This document shows, piece by piece, positions 7,927 through 16,345 of a DNA stretch of 44,035 bases. The DNA comes from Bradyrhizobium sp. sGM-13 (lineage in GTDB: Bacteria > Pseudomonadota > Alphaproteobacteria > Rhizobiales > Xanthobacteraceae). How positions within the stretch are numbered: the first letter of the stretch is position 1; every line of letters begins with the position of its first letter. Below the pieces are notes generated by a model. That model had not been told where the DNA came from and did not search any database. It saw only the letters and a list, made by a program, of their open reading frames with translations. The stretch is from NCBI RefSeq assembly GCF_018398875.1, contig NZ_JAGWDK010000040.1, positions 1-44,035 on the forward strand, written 5' to 3'. Made by a program: the position numbers and the translations under genes.

Positions 7927-9111
7927 TTGCCCAACGAGGAGATCAACGCGATCGAGAGAGGGAAGCATTACGGCTGGCCATATTGCTACGATCTTTCGAC
8001 GCCAAGCCCTGAATTTAAGGCGGTGCTACAGTCCGGGCCCTACAAGAATTTCTGTAACAACACGGCCGCGTACAAACCGCCGCACTCGCTGCTGCCGCCG
8101 CACGGCGCGCCACTCGGCATGCTGTATTATCACGGGCGCAAATTCCCGGAACTTGACGGCAAGCTTCTTGTCGCCCTGCACGGCTACCGCCCGACGGGAA
8201 GCCGTCTTCTCATCTACGATGTAGACGGCCGCGGCTTCCCGAAAATAAGCCCGCCGCCCGTCCGCTATCAGGTGAGCTGTGGCGCGGAACCGAGCCGCGC
8301 CTTTCAGACCGACGCCGGAAATGCTCCGGCCGCCGCCTATGAGGAGCTGATATCCGGCTGGTACCGGGTGAACGGCGCGCGGCCGCAGGGCGCGCCGGTC
8401 GGCATGACGGTCGCGGCCGATGGTGCGATCTGGATCGCCGAGGACAAGAACCAGGCAGTGATCCGCATCGACCGCGCTTCCGGCAACCCGCCCGATCCGC
8501 TGCCGTGCGGCGTGCGGACACCCGAGCAGATCGACGAGCTTGCCGGCTTCGTCACGAACGATTCCAAGAACAAGGCTCGCCTGACTTCCGTCCGGACCAA
8601 TCTGGTCGAGAAGCACTGTCTCGGCTGCCATTCCGATTTCGGGCTTAAGAAGGGACAGCCGGGGGCTGAGAAAGATCAAACGGTCCTGCGCTTCATACTC
8701 GCGCAGGACGGCTGGATTTATCCAGGAGACCCCGATTCCGGGAAGCTGCGCATCCGCCTCCGCGGACTCGGCGCGGAAAAGCTGATGCCTCCAGGAGGAG
8801 AGAAATTGCCCCAGACGGAGCCGGGCTACGCGCAGGTTCTGAACCTTGCCGATTATCTGGCGGGGACGATGGTTCCCGGAACAAGGATGCGGATCAAGCC
8901 CGGCCCCGTCCAGCGGAAATTCGTTAGCAAGACCGACAAGGAATGCGGCGAAATCCCGACGACGAAGGTCGTCGTGGTGACACAAAAGAACGCTGCAGGT
9001 AAGCCCGGCTTCAGCCGGTTCTATCGGCCTGCCGATATCTTCCTCAACGGCGAGTGCGCCGATGCAGATGGCTACTATATCCGTCAGGACCTTCTGGTGC
9101 CTTTGCTGTAG
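7927..9111 (+). pseudogene. 5'-truncated glucose/sorbosone dehydrogenase-like protein with cytochrome c motif
   Basis: The frame opens directly on PNEEINAIERGKHYGWPYCY, the late conserved motif of PQQ-dependent glucose/sorbosone dehydrogenases. The first two thirds of the beta-propeller are therefore lost at the junction with the MFS fragment. The rest is intact: APLGMLYYHG, the blade motif GAIWIAEDKN, then a fused domain with a CLGCH haem site (C231, C234, H235) and MPPGGEKL, whose methionine could be the distal ligand. In an intact gene this would be a periplasmic sugar oxidase passing electrons to its own haem. Without the N-terminus, export and activity are unlikely. Confidence 0.75.
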
Positions 9112-10012
9112 CGCCATGCAGAGCCTGGCCGCCGTGACATCCGCGCCGGCCGAAGTGAAGTTGTTCGAAAGCGTCCAGGCCACGCCCGCGGGCGAATACA
9201 CGTCGGGCATCGAAGGGCCGGCCGTCGATCTCGACGGCAATCTCTATGTCGTCAATCTCGGCAGACAGGGCACGATCGGCAAGCTTCCACCCGGGAGCGC
9301 CGCTTCCGAGAAGTTCATCGATCTTCCCGAGGGCAGCGTCGGCAACTCGATCCGCTTCGCGCGCGACGGAACGATGTTCATAGCGGACTACAAGAAGCAC
9401 AACATATTCGCGGTGAGGAAGGGCAGCGCGATGCCCGAAGTCTGGTTTCATTCCGACCAAATGAACCAGCCTAACGACATGACCATCGCGCGCGAGGGCA
9501 CGATCTACGCGAGCGACCCGAACTGGAAGGGACGCAGCGGCCAGATTTGGCGGATCGCGAAGGGAGCCGACGGATCGGTGCAGGGTAAGGTGATGACCGC
9601 GCCACGCGCCATGGGCACCACAAACGGCATCGATCTCAGCCCCGACGAAAAGACGCTCTATGTCGGCGAGTCCGACAGTGGTCAGATATGGGCTTATGAA
9701 ATTCGCGGCAACGAGCTGACCAATGCAAGGCTAGTCAAGACGTTCGATCGCGACACAATCGACGGGGTGCGTACCGACACGGAGGGCAAACTATTCATCG
9801 CCCGCATCCTAAAGGGTTCAATTGCAGTCCTGACCCCAGACGGCAAAGCCCAGAGAGAGATCGCGCTCAAGGGCAAAGAGCCCTCAAACCTCGCCTTCGG
9901 TGGCAAAGACGGCAAGACGATCTTTGTCACCCAGCGGCAAGGGGGCTTCATCGAATCCTTCCGCACAGACCAGGAAGGGCGTGAGTACTGCCTGCAAAGA
10001 ACTGATTGCTAG
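9062..10012 (+). CDS. SMP-30/gluconolactonase-like beta-propeller protein
   Basis: A 316-residue protein with SMP-30/LRE repeats (GPAVDLDGNLYVVNLGRQGT, MFIADYKKHNIFAV, NGIDLSPDEKTLYVGES, LFIARILKG) and the usual charged and cysteine-bearing tail GREYCLQRTDC. Members hydrolyse sugar lactones and related esters with a divalent metal. It overlaps the preceding dehydrogenase-like gene by 50 bases if it starts at ATG 9062. That start gives a plausible export signal (SVRTFWCLCCSAMQSLAAVT). An alternative ATG at 9116 gives no signal. A dehydrogenase making a lactone beside a lactonase is a sensible pathway pair, now half broken. Confidence 0.8.
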   Translation: MQMATISVRTFWCLCCSAMQSLAAVTSAPAEVKLFESVQATPAGEYTSGIEGPAVDLDGNLYVVNLGRQGTIGKLPPGSAASEKFIDLPEGSVGNSIRFARDGTMFIADYKKHNIFAVRKGSAMPEVWFHSDQMNQPNDMTIAREGTIYASDPNWKGRSGQIWRIAKGADGSVQGKVMTAPRAMGTTNGIDLSPDEKTLYVGESDSGQIWAYEIRGNELTNARLVKTFDRDTIDGVRTDTEGKLFIARILKGSIAVLTPDGKAQREIALKGKEPSNLAFGGKDGKTIFVTQRQGGFIESFRTDQEGREYCLQRTDC

Positions 10013-10016
10013 ACAT

Positions 10017-10050
10017 GACTTATAAGCCTTCGAGCAAATGCTTATAAGTC
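10017..10050. repeat. perfect 11-bp inverted repeat after SMP-30 gene
   Basis: GACTTATAAGC (10017-10027) pairs perfectly with GCTTATAAGTC (10040-10050) across a 12-base loop. It starts 5 bases after the lactonase stop. No T-run follows, so it may be an inefficient terminator or a binding site related to the adjacent att region. A second short repeat, AGGTTT/AAACCT, follows at about 10061-10077. Confidence 0.5.
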
Positions 10051-10098
10051 GGCAACTGGATAGGTTTCTAACAAACCTGATCAGTCTCAACGCACCTA

Positions 10099-10172
10099 AG
10101 CGGAGCGGCTCGTGAGAGCTTGTCAGGCTCATTACCTGAAGGTCATAGGTTCAAATCCTATCCCCGCAACCA
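10099..10172 (+). tRNA. initiator tRNA-Met-like sequence (CAT), probable attachment site
   Basis: The 3' half is tRNA-like: anticodon stem TCAGG/CCTGA around CTCATTA (anticodon CAT), variable AGGTC, T-arm ATAGG/CCTAT around TTCAAAT, then CCCCGCA, A and an encoded CCA. This is the initiator-tRNA pattern. The 5' half is degenerate. The D-arm has only a 4-base loop without GG, and the acceptor stem mismatches at positions 1 and 6. I read it as the 3' end of tRNA-fMet regenerated or duplicated by integration, with the integrase gene beginning 131 bases further on. A diverged but functional tRNA is less likely. Confidence 0.55.
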
Positions 10173-10189
10173 AATATTGTACGTAATAC

Positions 10190-10224
10190 AAAGGGTTAGG
10201 CAAACGCCTAACCCTTTAATTTTT
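10190..10224 (+). terminator. strong rho-independent terminator after tRNA-like site
   Basis: AAAGGGTTAGGC (10190-10201) and GCCTAACCCTTT (10206-10217) form a perfect 12-bp stem with a 4-base loop, followed by AATTTTT. It lies 17 bases past the CCA, where a tRNA gene terminator belongs, and shields the integrase from read-through. Confidence 0.85.
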
Positions 10225-10303
10225 CGTAAATGCCCTAGCACAGAGCTAGCACAAAATTCGACTTTTGGTTCCACGGCGCTAAAATGCTCGTGGAGGTGCG
10301 GAG

Positions 10304-11635
10304 ATGGCTCGGCACGAACTGCTAGGTGGTCTGGTTCAAGTTTATCGGCGGGGGGAGGGGCGGCATTGGCATTGCTCGGCATCCATCAATGGCCGGCAGC
10401 ACCGCGCGACCACTGGCGAGGACGATCTCGTCCTCGCCAAGCAAGCGGCCGAAGACTGGTTTCTTGCGCTTCGGGGGAAATCAAAGGCGGGTCTGCTCCT
10501 CAAGGAAAAAACCTTCCGGAAGGCCGCCGAGCAATTCCTGAAGGAATATGAAGTGATCACCGAGGGTCACCGAAGCCCGCGCTGGGTGAAAGGGTACGAG
10601 GATCGTCTGCGGCTCCACGTTTTGCCGTTCTTCGGCGACATGGGTCTCTCGACCATCACGCCCGGCAAGGTCCAGGAATACCGGGTGCACCGGATATCCA
10701 CTTCAAAGGCGCGCAAGACTGACGCCGAAGATCCCGACAAGGCTCCTCCCAAGCCACCTGCCCGTAGCACCATTCACAATGAGATCGTGACCATACGGCA
10801 AGTCCTGAAGACGGCCATTCGTCATGAATGGCTCGCGCACCTTCCCGACTTCTCGCCTCCGTATAAATCGCAGGGAAAGGTGGTGCATCGGCCGTGGTTC
10901 AGCCCGGAAGAATACAAGCAGCTGTATACGACGACGAGGGAGCACACGAAGGCGAGCCCTCCGCATTACCGTTGGAACGCTGAGCAGTTGCACGACTACG
11001 TTCTTTTTCTCGGCAACACCGGTCTGCGGCCGGACGAAGCCAAGAACCTGCAGCACCGCGACGTGACCATCGTGGAGGAGGGGCGTCGCGGCGAGAAAAT
11101 TCTAGAAATCGAGGTGCGCGGAAAGCGCGGCGTAGGCTACTGCAAGAGCACGCCGAGCGCGGTTCTGCCTTACGAGCGGTTGCTCAGTCGGCCAAAGTAT
11201 GTGCCGCAGGGAAAAGCCCGCGAGCGTAAGAGGAATCCTCGTCCTCCGGTGCCACCCACGTATCCCCAGCCTACCGATCCCGTTTTTCCAGGCAACCACC
11301 TTAAGCTTTTCAATCGGCTGCTTGAGAAAAGCACGCTGAAGCTTGATCGTGATGGCAAGCCACGCACGGCCTACAGCCTGCGTCACACCTATATCTGCAT
11401 GAGGCTGATGGAAGGCGCCGATATTTATCAGATCGCGAAGAATTGCCGCACCAGCGTCGAGATGATTGAGAAGTTCTATGCGGCGCACATCAAGAACACT
11501 CTCGATGCTTCCGCCATTAACGTCCGTCGATCGAAATCCGTCCGGCAGGTCAAGCCGGTCATGTCCAGCGAGCCTGCTATCCGCATCAACCCGGCTGCGA
11601 TCGAGGCTACAGAATCCAGAGATACTGAGGTTTAG
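10304..11635 (+). CDS. tyrosine integrase of the element
   Basis: A 443-residue site-specific recombinase that would insert and excise the element at the adjacent tRNA-like site. The N-terminal arm-type region is followed by the core-binding domain (about 70-180, FRKAAEQFLKEYEVITEGHR) and the catalytic domain. Visible catalytic residues are R242 (GNTGLRPDEA), R360 and H361 (TAYSLRHTY) and Y392 (EKFYAAHI). Y357 replaces the usual box II histidine, as in many related integrases. ATG 10304 has GGAG close upstream. It is the first gene inside the left end, transcribed into the element, and ends 88 bases before the convergent nSTAND3 gene. Confidence 0.9.
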   Translation: MARHELLGGLVQVYRRGEGRHWHCSASINGRQHRATTGEDDLVLAKQAAEDWFLALRGKSKAGLLLKEKTFRKAAEQFLKEYEVITEGHRSPRWVKGYEDRLRLHVLPFFGDMGLSTITPGKVQEYRVHRISTSKARKTDAEDPDKAPPKPPARSTIHNEIVTIRQVLKTAIRHEWLAHLPDFSPPYKSQGKVVHRPWFSPEEYKQLYTTTREHTKASPPHYRWNAEQLHDYVLFLGNTGLRPDEAKNLQHRDVTIVEEGRRGEKILEIEVRGKRGVGYCKSTPSAVLPYERLLSRPKYVPQGKARERKRNPRPPVPPTYPQPTDPVFPGNHLKLFNRLLEKSTLKLDRDGKPRTAYSLRHTYICMRLMEGADIYQIAKNCRTSVEMIEKFYAAHIKNTLDASAINVRRSKSVRQVKPVMSSEPAIRINPAAIEATESRDTEV

Positions 11636-11659
11636 CGGGCCAAGCTGGGCACGTACTTA

Positions 11660-11719
11660 GAGCCCGGAGGGGCTCCTCTTACGAGCCGGTAGCGGCTCGC
11701 CTTCATGCGCGAAGGCGCA
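11660..11719. terminator. three consecutive hairpins between convergent genes
   Basis: GAGCCC/GGGCTC (11660-11675), CGAGCCG/CGGCTCG (11682-11699) and TGCGC/GCGCA (11706-11719) are three perfect stems, each with a 4-base loop, in one 60-base stretch. They separate the integrase stop (11635) from the nSTAND3 stop (11724) and most simply act as a two-way terminator. Confidence 0.65.
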
Positions 11720-11723
11720 CTTT

Positions 11724-14027
11724 CTACTCGTCTACGTCATCGAAGATCGAACGTGATCCTTCCCAAGTGTCTTCGAGTGAGCCCATCGTGTTTGAGCTAC
11801 GTCGCGGAGAGGGGCGATCCGATTGAAGATCGTCGATGATGCTTTTGATTCTCTCAAGTCCAGTGTCGATCGCTTTTTGGACATTCTGGTCGGCAGCAAA
11901 CTCCTTCTTGAAGTCTCTCAAAGTGGCTTCCAGGGTACTGAAGTACTCCTCGGGATCGTCTTCGCCCCCACAATTGAAGCGCCAATTGCTAATGCAATCG
12001 TCGAGCTTCAAAAGGAGGTTGCTACGAACGTGCGTCAGGCACTCCTCCAACTCATCAGGAGTGAACAAGGCTCGAACCTCCCCATCAAGGAAGCCTGAAT
12101 CCGGGGTATCAACTGCCAACTCACGAATCGTGGCAATGTGTCGTTTCCTGTCTTCTTCGGGCAGAAGCGAGAAGCTGTGGAGGCGGCAAACAACTCCAAT
12201 CTCGGAGATGCTGTCGAGGTAAGACCACAAATTGAGTGATTTCAGGTAGCTGGGTTCAGCGGCCAAATACTGCTGGAGGAATTGAGCATCGCAACGGTAA
12301 GCGAGAAAGCGGTTAACTTGTGAGGTGTTCTCGGAACGCTGCTTTTTAAACTCAAGAATCCGGCCAAGCACCAGCGCAAAGCGATCAGGAGGAACGATCA
12401 CTTTTGCGCCTTCATAACCAATATCGCCGCACGATACTTCGTGAAAAAGGCGAGGGACCGGCGTTCCTGTAAGATATATATCCAGCAGCTCCCGGTTCTC
12501 GGCCACTATGGTGGCGAAAGCATCGCGGATCGTAGGATGCTTGAACGTCCATGCGACAGATCCGGCCGATTTCACCTGGATAAGCAGACTGCCATCCAAA
12601 GAGTTCAGAGCATTGCGGACCTCGGATTGAGATCCTCCAAGCAAAGCCAGCGCTTCCGCTTCATCGGGCATGAGGGCGACCGGACTTGTGAGTTGCCCGC
12701 CTCTCATGAACACAAGGGCGATGGCGGCACGAGAGGAAACGTCCAAGGTCTGAATAACATCCATCAAGAGCTGCATTGGATTGGCTACAAAATCCTGAAG
12801 CTCTGATCTGTCGATCGAAAGCTTCCTTGTGAAAGCTCGGTTACCTAACCTACGGGCAATCTCCGGGCTAAACCCGGAGTGCGCTGAGACCGGAGGCAGG
12901 TGAGGCTTCAACTCTGATTTGAACGTGTGGGTTTGATTCCCAAGGCGCATGTGATTGTAAAGGATTTGATCTTTCTCGGGTCGAGACAATTCCTGAACTT
13001 TGATAACGACCTGCGACTCAAGAATTTCCGGGAGCGCTGCCTCCTTGATGAAGGAACGAGCGTTTCGATAGATGTAGTCTCGTGAAGTGAAGATTACTCT
13101 GGCTCCGCGTTTGATCGCGGCGTGAAGATGCGGAAACGCGCTGTTCCATTTGAACGTTGCAGCCACGTCCAGTTGTGTGGCGCCAAAGGCGTCATCAACC
13201 CAAAAGAACTGCTGTTTTTCGCGAGGGTTCGAATGCCGCACGAATTCGTCGGCATCTCTAATCTTGATAGTTGAGCATCCCCACTCGTCGAGAGCTCCCA
13301 ATGCGAGGGCCGCCGCAATAGTGGATTTGCCGCACATCGGCTCACCGAGCAGCAAAACGAAGCCGTGCTCAATGAGAGCTTTGGCTGCCTTCCGATAGGC
13401 TGAGGTAAGTACAAATTTTGAAAGGTCGTCTCCTAGCGCGCTCAAGATTTCCTGAGATTGAGCATACGCGCGCTCATCGAGGATTTGGCTGAGATCGCCC
13501 AGCCCATAAATGCGTGGCACCAGCATTCGGAGACGTGGGGATTCATGTATGAACTGCGAAATTCTATCGCTTCCATAGGCAGCAAAGTGTTTTACACCGG
13601 AAATAGCCAGAACGGTGCTTCGAAGCTTTTCCTCGAAAGTCCCCGTTAAGCGTGCGTTGGTGAAGAGAAAATAGTTGTCCGCGAGGCCGTGCTCGGCCAA
13701 CCGCTCTATCTTTGAGATTTCGTCTTTCAGGTCAGCTAAACGTAGCGTTTTGGCGGGCTGGGACGTGAATTTGCATTGCGCCGCGAAGGACCCGCTAAGG
13801 GTCTCTCCCGATTGTACCTTCCACTGACCGTGAAAGGCACCATCCCGACCGCCGTCATGAGTGTCGTAAAAACCTTGGACCGTTTGTCCCCAGATCTCGC
13901 TTGCCACTGCCACACAGAGCTGCTGGAAGGCTTTCCATCCCAATGAATGCAGCTCGTAGCTTGGCTGTGCCGCTTGCGCTTTGGCAGGAACTGATTTCAT
14001 TCCGGTTGCATCGTTTCCGTCGTTCAT
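11724..14027 (-). CDS. PD-(D/E)xK nuclease-nSTAND3 NTPase, putative defence protein
   Basis: A 767-residue protein from ATG 14027. The N-terminal domain has a restriction-nuclease signature: DGGRDG at 58-63 and QCK at 84-86 after a helix starting LHSLGWKAFQQLCVAVASEI. A linker leads to a STAND-type NTPase with Walker A GEPMCGKST (228-236) and Walker B FFWVDDAFG (274-282). The FVLTSAYRKAAKAL lead-in and the IFTSRDYI sensor fit the nSTAND3 group. The last 350 residues are helical and could be the sensing part. STAND NTPases with nuclease heads are known antiviral sensors (Avs type). The ATG overlaps the stop of the upstream OLD gene as ATGA, so the two are co-translated. An in-frame upstream extension to 14177 is less likely. 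Confidence 0.8.
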   Translation of the reverse strand: MNDGNDATGMKSVPAKAQAAQPSYELHSLGWKAFQQLCVAVASEIWGQTVQGFYDTHDGGRDGAFHGQWKVQSGETLSGSFAAQCKFTSQPAKTLRLADLKDEISKIERLAEHGLADNYFLFTNARLTGTFEEKLRSTVLAISGVKHFAAYGSDRISQFIHESPRLRMLVPRIYGLGDLSQILDERAYAQSQEILSALGDDLSKFVLTSAYRKAAKALIEHGFVLLLGEPMCGKSTIAAALALGALDEWGCSTIKIRDADEFVRHSNPREKQQFFWVDDAFGATQLDVAATFKWNSAFPHLHAAIKRGARVIFTSRDYIYRNARSFIKEAALPEILESQVVIKVQELSRPEKDQILYNHMRLGNQTHTFKSELKPHLPPVSAHSGFSPEIARRLGNRAFTRKLSIDRSELQDFVANPMQLLMDVIQTLDVSSRAAIALVFMRGGQLTSPVALMPDEAEALALLGGSQSEVRNALNSLDGSLLIQVKSAGSVAWTFKHPTIRDAFATIVAENRELLDIYLTGTPVPRLFHEVSCGDIGYEGAKVIVPPDRFALVLGRILEFKKQRSENTSQVNRFLAYRCDAQFLQQYLAAEPSYLKSLNLWSYLDSISEIGVVCRLHSFSLLPEEDRKRHIATIRELAVDTPDSGFLDGEVRALFTPDELEECLTHVRSNLLLKLDDCISNWRFNCGGEDDPEEYFSTLEATLRDFKKEFAADQNVQKAIDTGLERIKSIIDDLQSDRPSPRRSSNTMGSLEDTWEGSRSIFDDVDE

Positions 14028-16123
14028 AGGCCTGAGAACAATTCCGCCAGGATCTCTTTCAGCTCCGGCGACCTCCCGGTACCGAGCGGTTGACTTAGCG
14101 CCAATGCATGTGCCTCTGTTTCTATCATGGACGCTGCTTTGAGCGCTCGATTTGGCTTCGATCCGTCCGCCGGACAACCATCAGGGTAGTATTCTTCGAT
14201 GGCTCCTTTTGAAAGAACGCAAATTCCCTGCGTCTTTAGGTGATCTAGAAGTGGAACTATTGCCGTCGCGCAAACTGGGTCCTCGCGGCATGCGAGACAG
14301 CGTGTCAACTCGCTTTCCCACGAGAAGAGCGAGTCAAGCTGCGCCAAGGCATCATCGTCCACGACCCTCGTAGCCTGCATATTGCGGAGCCCGGCCCTGG
14401 CATTGGTATACTTCGCTCTAAAGCTGTGCCGATTAAACCGATCTCGTATTTGAGAAGCAGTTGGCGTGGCGGCCAGGCCAGTCTCCTGGATTCTGGCGTC
14501 GATGCTTTGAATCGCTGTGGCGCGGATGGCGTTGCTAGCCTCGTTGGCGCCGAGATGCTCGTAGTCTTTGAAGAGAGCATCGAGATCGGCAACAATCATG
14601 ACTTTCATGCCGAATGACTGAAAAAAGGCTCGATACTTACCAAAATTGCCTTTGCCATCGACCCGAACCAGTCCGATGCTCTTTCTCTCAAAGTCCCAAT
14701 CCAGGCTTAGCTTCCTTGCTATATGCTTGAGATAACTATCGTCTGACTGACCCTCAAATAGCACGACACGCGAACTGAAGAACGCGGCGTCAGCATTCTC
14801 AAACCGAGCCAGACGAAACACTTCGGCGGACGCTCCATCGAGAGCAAAATCGATCGGGTACAGAACTCCGACAGGCTTCGGAGCGCTTGCTTCCTTGGCA
14901 ACTCTCGTAAATCCGGCCGTTACGCCTGGTGCGAAGAAGAGAGGCGAATGTGTAGTGACGATTACCTGATGCGCGCTTGAAATAGCGGCCAAGGTGTCAA
15001 ACAACACCTTTTGTGAGCGCGGGTGAAGATATAGCTCCGGCTCTTCGAACAAGAATAGCAGGGGCCTTTGAGCTGCCCCCTCGTCAGTTCTTTCTCGCTG
15101 CTTTTGCACGTATGCCTGAAGCAGTGCAAACGTGAGTGACCTCTTAATGCCGTCCCCCTTGTTTTCGATAAGGTCCCGAGAGCCGTCATCGATATAGATT
15201 TCCGCCGTATTCAATATTGTCCGCAGTTGCGGAGGTGGGATTGCTAGTTCGACCTTCGCGCTGGGAAAGTTTTGGCAGAGTATCCCTTCAAGCAGATTTT
15301 CCAGCGATCTTACCTTCGCATGTCGCTCATCCACTCGAAGTCCATCCCGTGTGATCCGATTGAGCAGTGTATCGAGTTGAAGGAGCGAATCCGAAATACG
15401 AGCTAGGTCCGGCTCCATATCTTCGAGTAACAGCCCTAACAGGCGGCCGAACGATGTAGACTGTGTTGTCTTCATATCATCGGCTAAGTTCTTCACCGCT
15501 GGAATGTAGATTGGCTCCGGCATAAGCGTAGTGATCGAGGGAGCCATGCCTGACGGGAGCGGACCGTCGACCATTTCAAGCTCTTCCTCGTTCAAGATGG
15601 CGAGGCAATGCTGCAAGTATTCTGTCGCCTTTGCGATCGTGCTTAAGTCTTCTGGGGCGTTGGCAATAAATTCAGGATAGCTTTCCTCCAATGCTGCGCG
15701 TATCGCATTGCCTCCCCGTTTTCCCTTAAAAACCTGCTCTATGGCTTCGTCCCGGTACCGCGCTTCCCGGGGGACCTTCCTCAAAATGCGATATTCGGCC
15801 TTCTCGCCAGCTTTGCAGCGTACAATGAGCGTAAAACGCCCTTGCACAACAAGCGGCTCTATTTTCCCTCGGTGGGTTTCGCCGAGTCTCTCTAAGTCAG
15901 CATTGCCGATGCCGCTGAAGACTAGCTTGAACTCTCCGCAGAGTTCGGGGTCATAAAGTTGGGACGACGAAAGGCTGACTTGTTTCAACGCACCGACGAT
16001 TGCTTGGAGAACCGTCGATTTTCCGGCGTTGTTCTCTCCGACAAGACAAGAGAACTTTGTCGCCTTGAATGTCGCCGCTCTGAGACCTTTGAAATTCGTT
16101 ATGTCGATCTGTTCTAAGAGCAT
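14024..16123 (-). CDS. OLD-family ATP-dependent nuclease (ABC ATPase plus TOPRIM)
   Basis: A 699-residue protein of the overcoming-lysogenization-defect group, related to the GajA subunit of Gabija. Walker A is GENNAGKS (29-36). The ABC signature region is around NKGDGIKRSLTFALL, Walker B is LLFLFEEPE (355-363), and the switch histidine is in THSP (391-394). A TOPRIM nuclease domain follows with its glutamate in VVLFEGQSDD (E457) and the acidic pair in VADLDALF (513-515). Such proteins cut DNA when phage alter nucleotide pools. Gabija has a UvrD-like helicase as partner; here the coupled partner is a nuclease-nSTAND3 protein. I start at ATG 16123. A TTG at 16132 is also in frame. Confidence 0.88.
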   Translation of the reverse strand: MLLEQIDITNFKGLRAATFKATKFSCLVGENNAGKSTVLQAIVGALKQVSLSSSQLYDPELCGEFKLVFSGIGNADLERLGETHRGKIEPLVVQGRFTLIVRCKAGEKAEYRILRKVPREARYRDEAIEQVFKGKRGGNAIRAALEESYPEFIANAPEDLSTIAKATEYLQHCLAILNEEELEMVDGPLPSGMAPSITTLMPEPIYIPAVKNLADDMKTTQSTSFGRLLGLLLEDMEPDLARISDSLLQLDTLLNRITRDGLRVDERHAKVRSLENLLEGILCQNFPSAKVELAIPPPQLRTILNTAEIYIDDGSRDLIENKGDGIKRSLTFALLQAYVQKQRERTDEGAAQRPLLFLFEEPELYLHPRSQKVLFDTLAAISSAHQVIVTTHSPLFFAPGVTAGFTRVAKEASAPKPVGVLYPIDFALDGASAEVFRLARFENADAAFFSSRVVLFEGQSDDSYLKHIARKLSLDWDFERKSIGLVRVDGKGNFGKYRAFFQSFGMKVMIVADLDALFKDYEHLGANEASNAIRATAIQSIDARIQETGLAATPTASQIRDRFNRHSFRAKYTNARAGLRNMQATRVVDDDALAQLDSLFSWESELTRCLACREDPVCATAIVPLLDHLKTQGICVLSKGAIEEYYPDGCPADGSKPNRALKAASMIETEAHALALSQPLGTGRSPELKEILAELFSGL

Positions 16124-16345
16124 AATTGCCAAACCTAAAAAAAGCCGAGCTGCGCCGGAGCCGCTCGATTCGTGCAGTATTCCACAACTTTAGGTTTGCG
16201 GCGGGTCTGCTGCAAGGCGAAAGCCACATTGCCCTTCGAATTTTGCTCTCAAGTTCAACAACTAAATTGGGTATTGCGTGAATCAGCGCTGCGCCGAGAC
16301 TGTCCGGGCACCGCTGTTCTGGTACAATAGCAACAAGGGGGGGCT
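16124..16345. promoter_or_regulatory. divergent promoter region
   Basis: This 222-base AT-richer gap separates the minus-strand OLD operon from the plus-strand DUF2130 gene. On the plus strand a TACAAT -10-like hexamer (16323-16328) stands 18 bases before ATG 16346, with GGGGGG as ribosome site between them. No good -35 is visible. For the OLD operon I see no clear hexamers. Confidence 0.4.

Noticed and set aside
8026..9240. A 404-codon open frame on the minus strand
   Set aside because: It is antisense to the dehydrogenase-like and SMP-30 genes, has no ribosome site, and its composition (Arg/Ala-rich, no motifs) is that of a GC-rich shadow frame.
10099..10172. A fully functional tRNA-fMet gene
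   Set aside because: The D-loop is only 4 bases and lacks the GG pair and the acceptor stem has two mismatches, so I kept it as tRNA-like with an att interpretation.
14024..16123. Calling the OLD gene a Gabija system
   Set aside because: No UvrD/GajB-type helicase is adjacent; the coupled partner is a nuclease-nSTAND3 protein.
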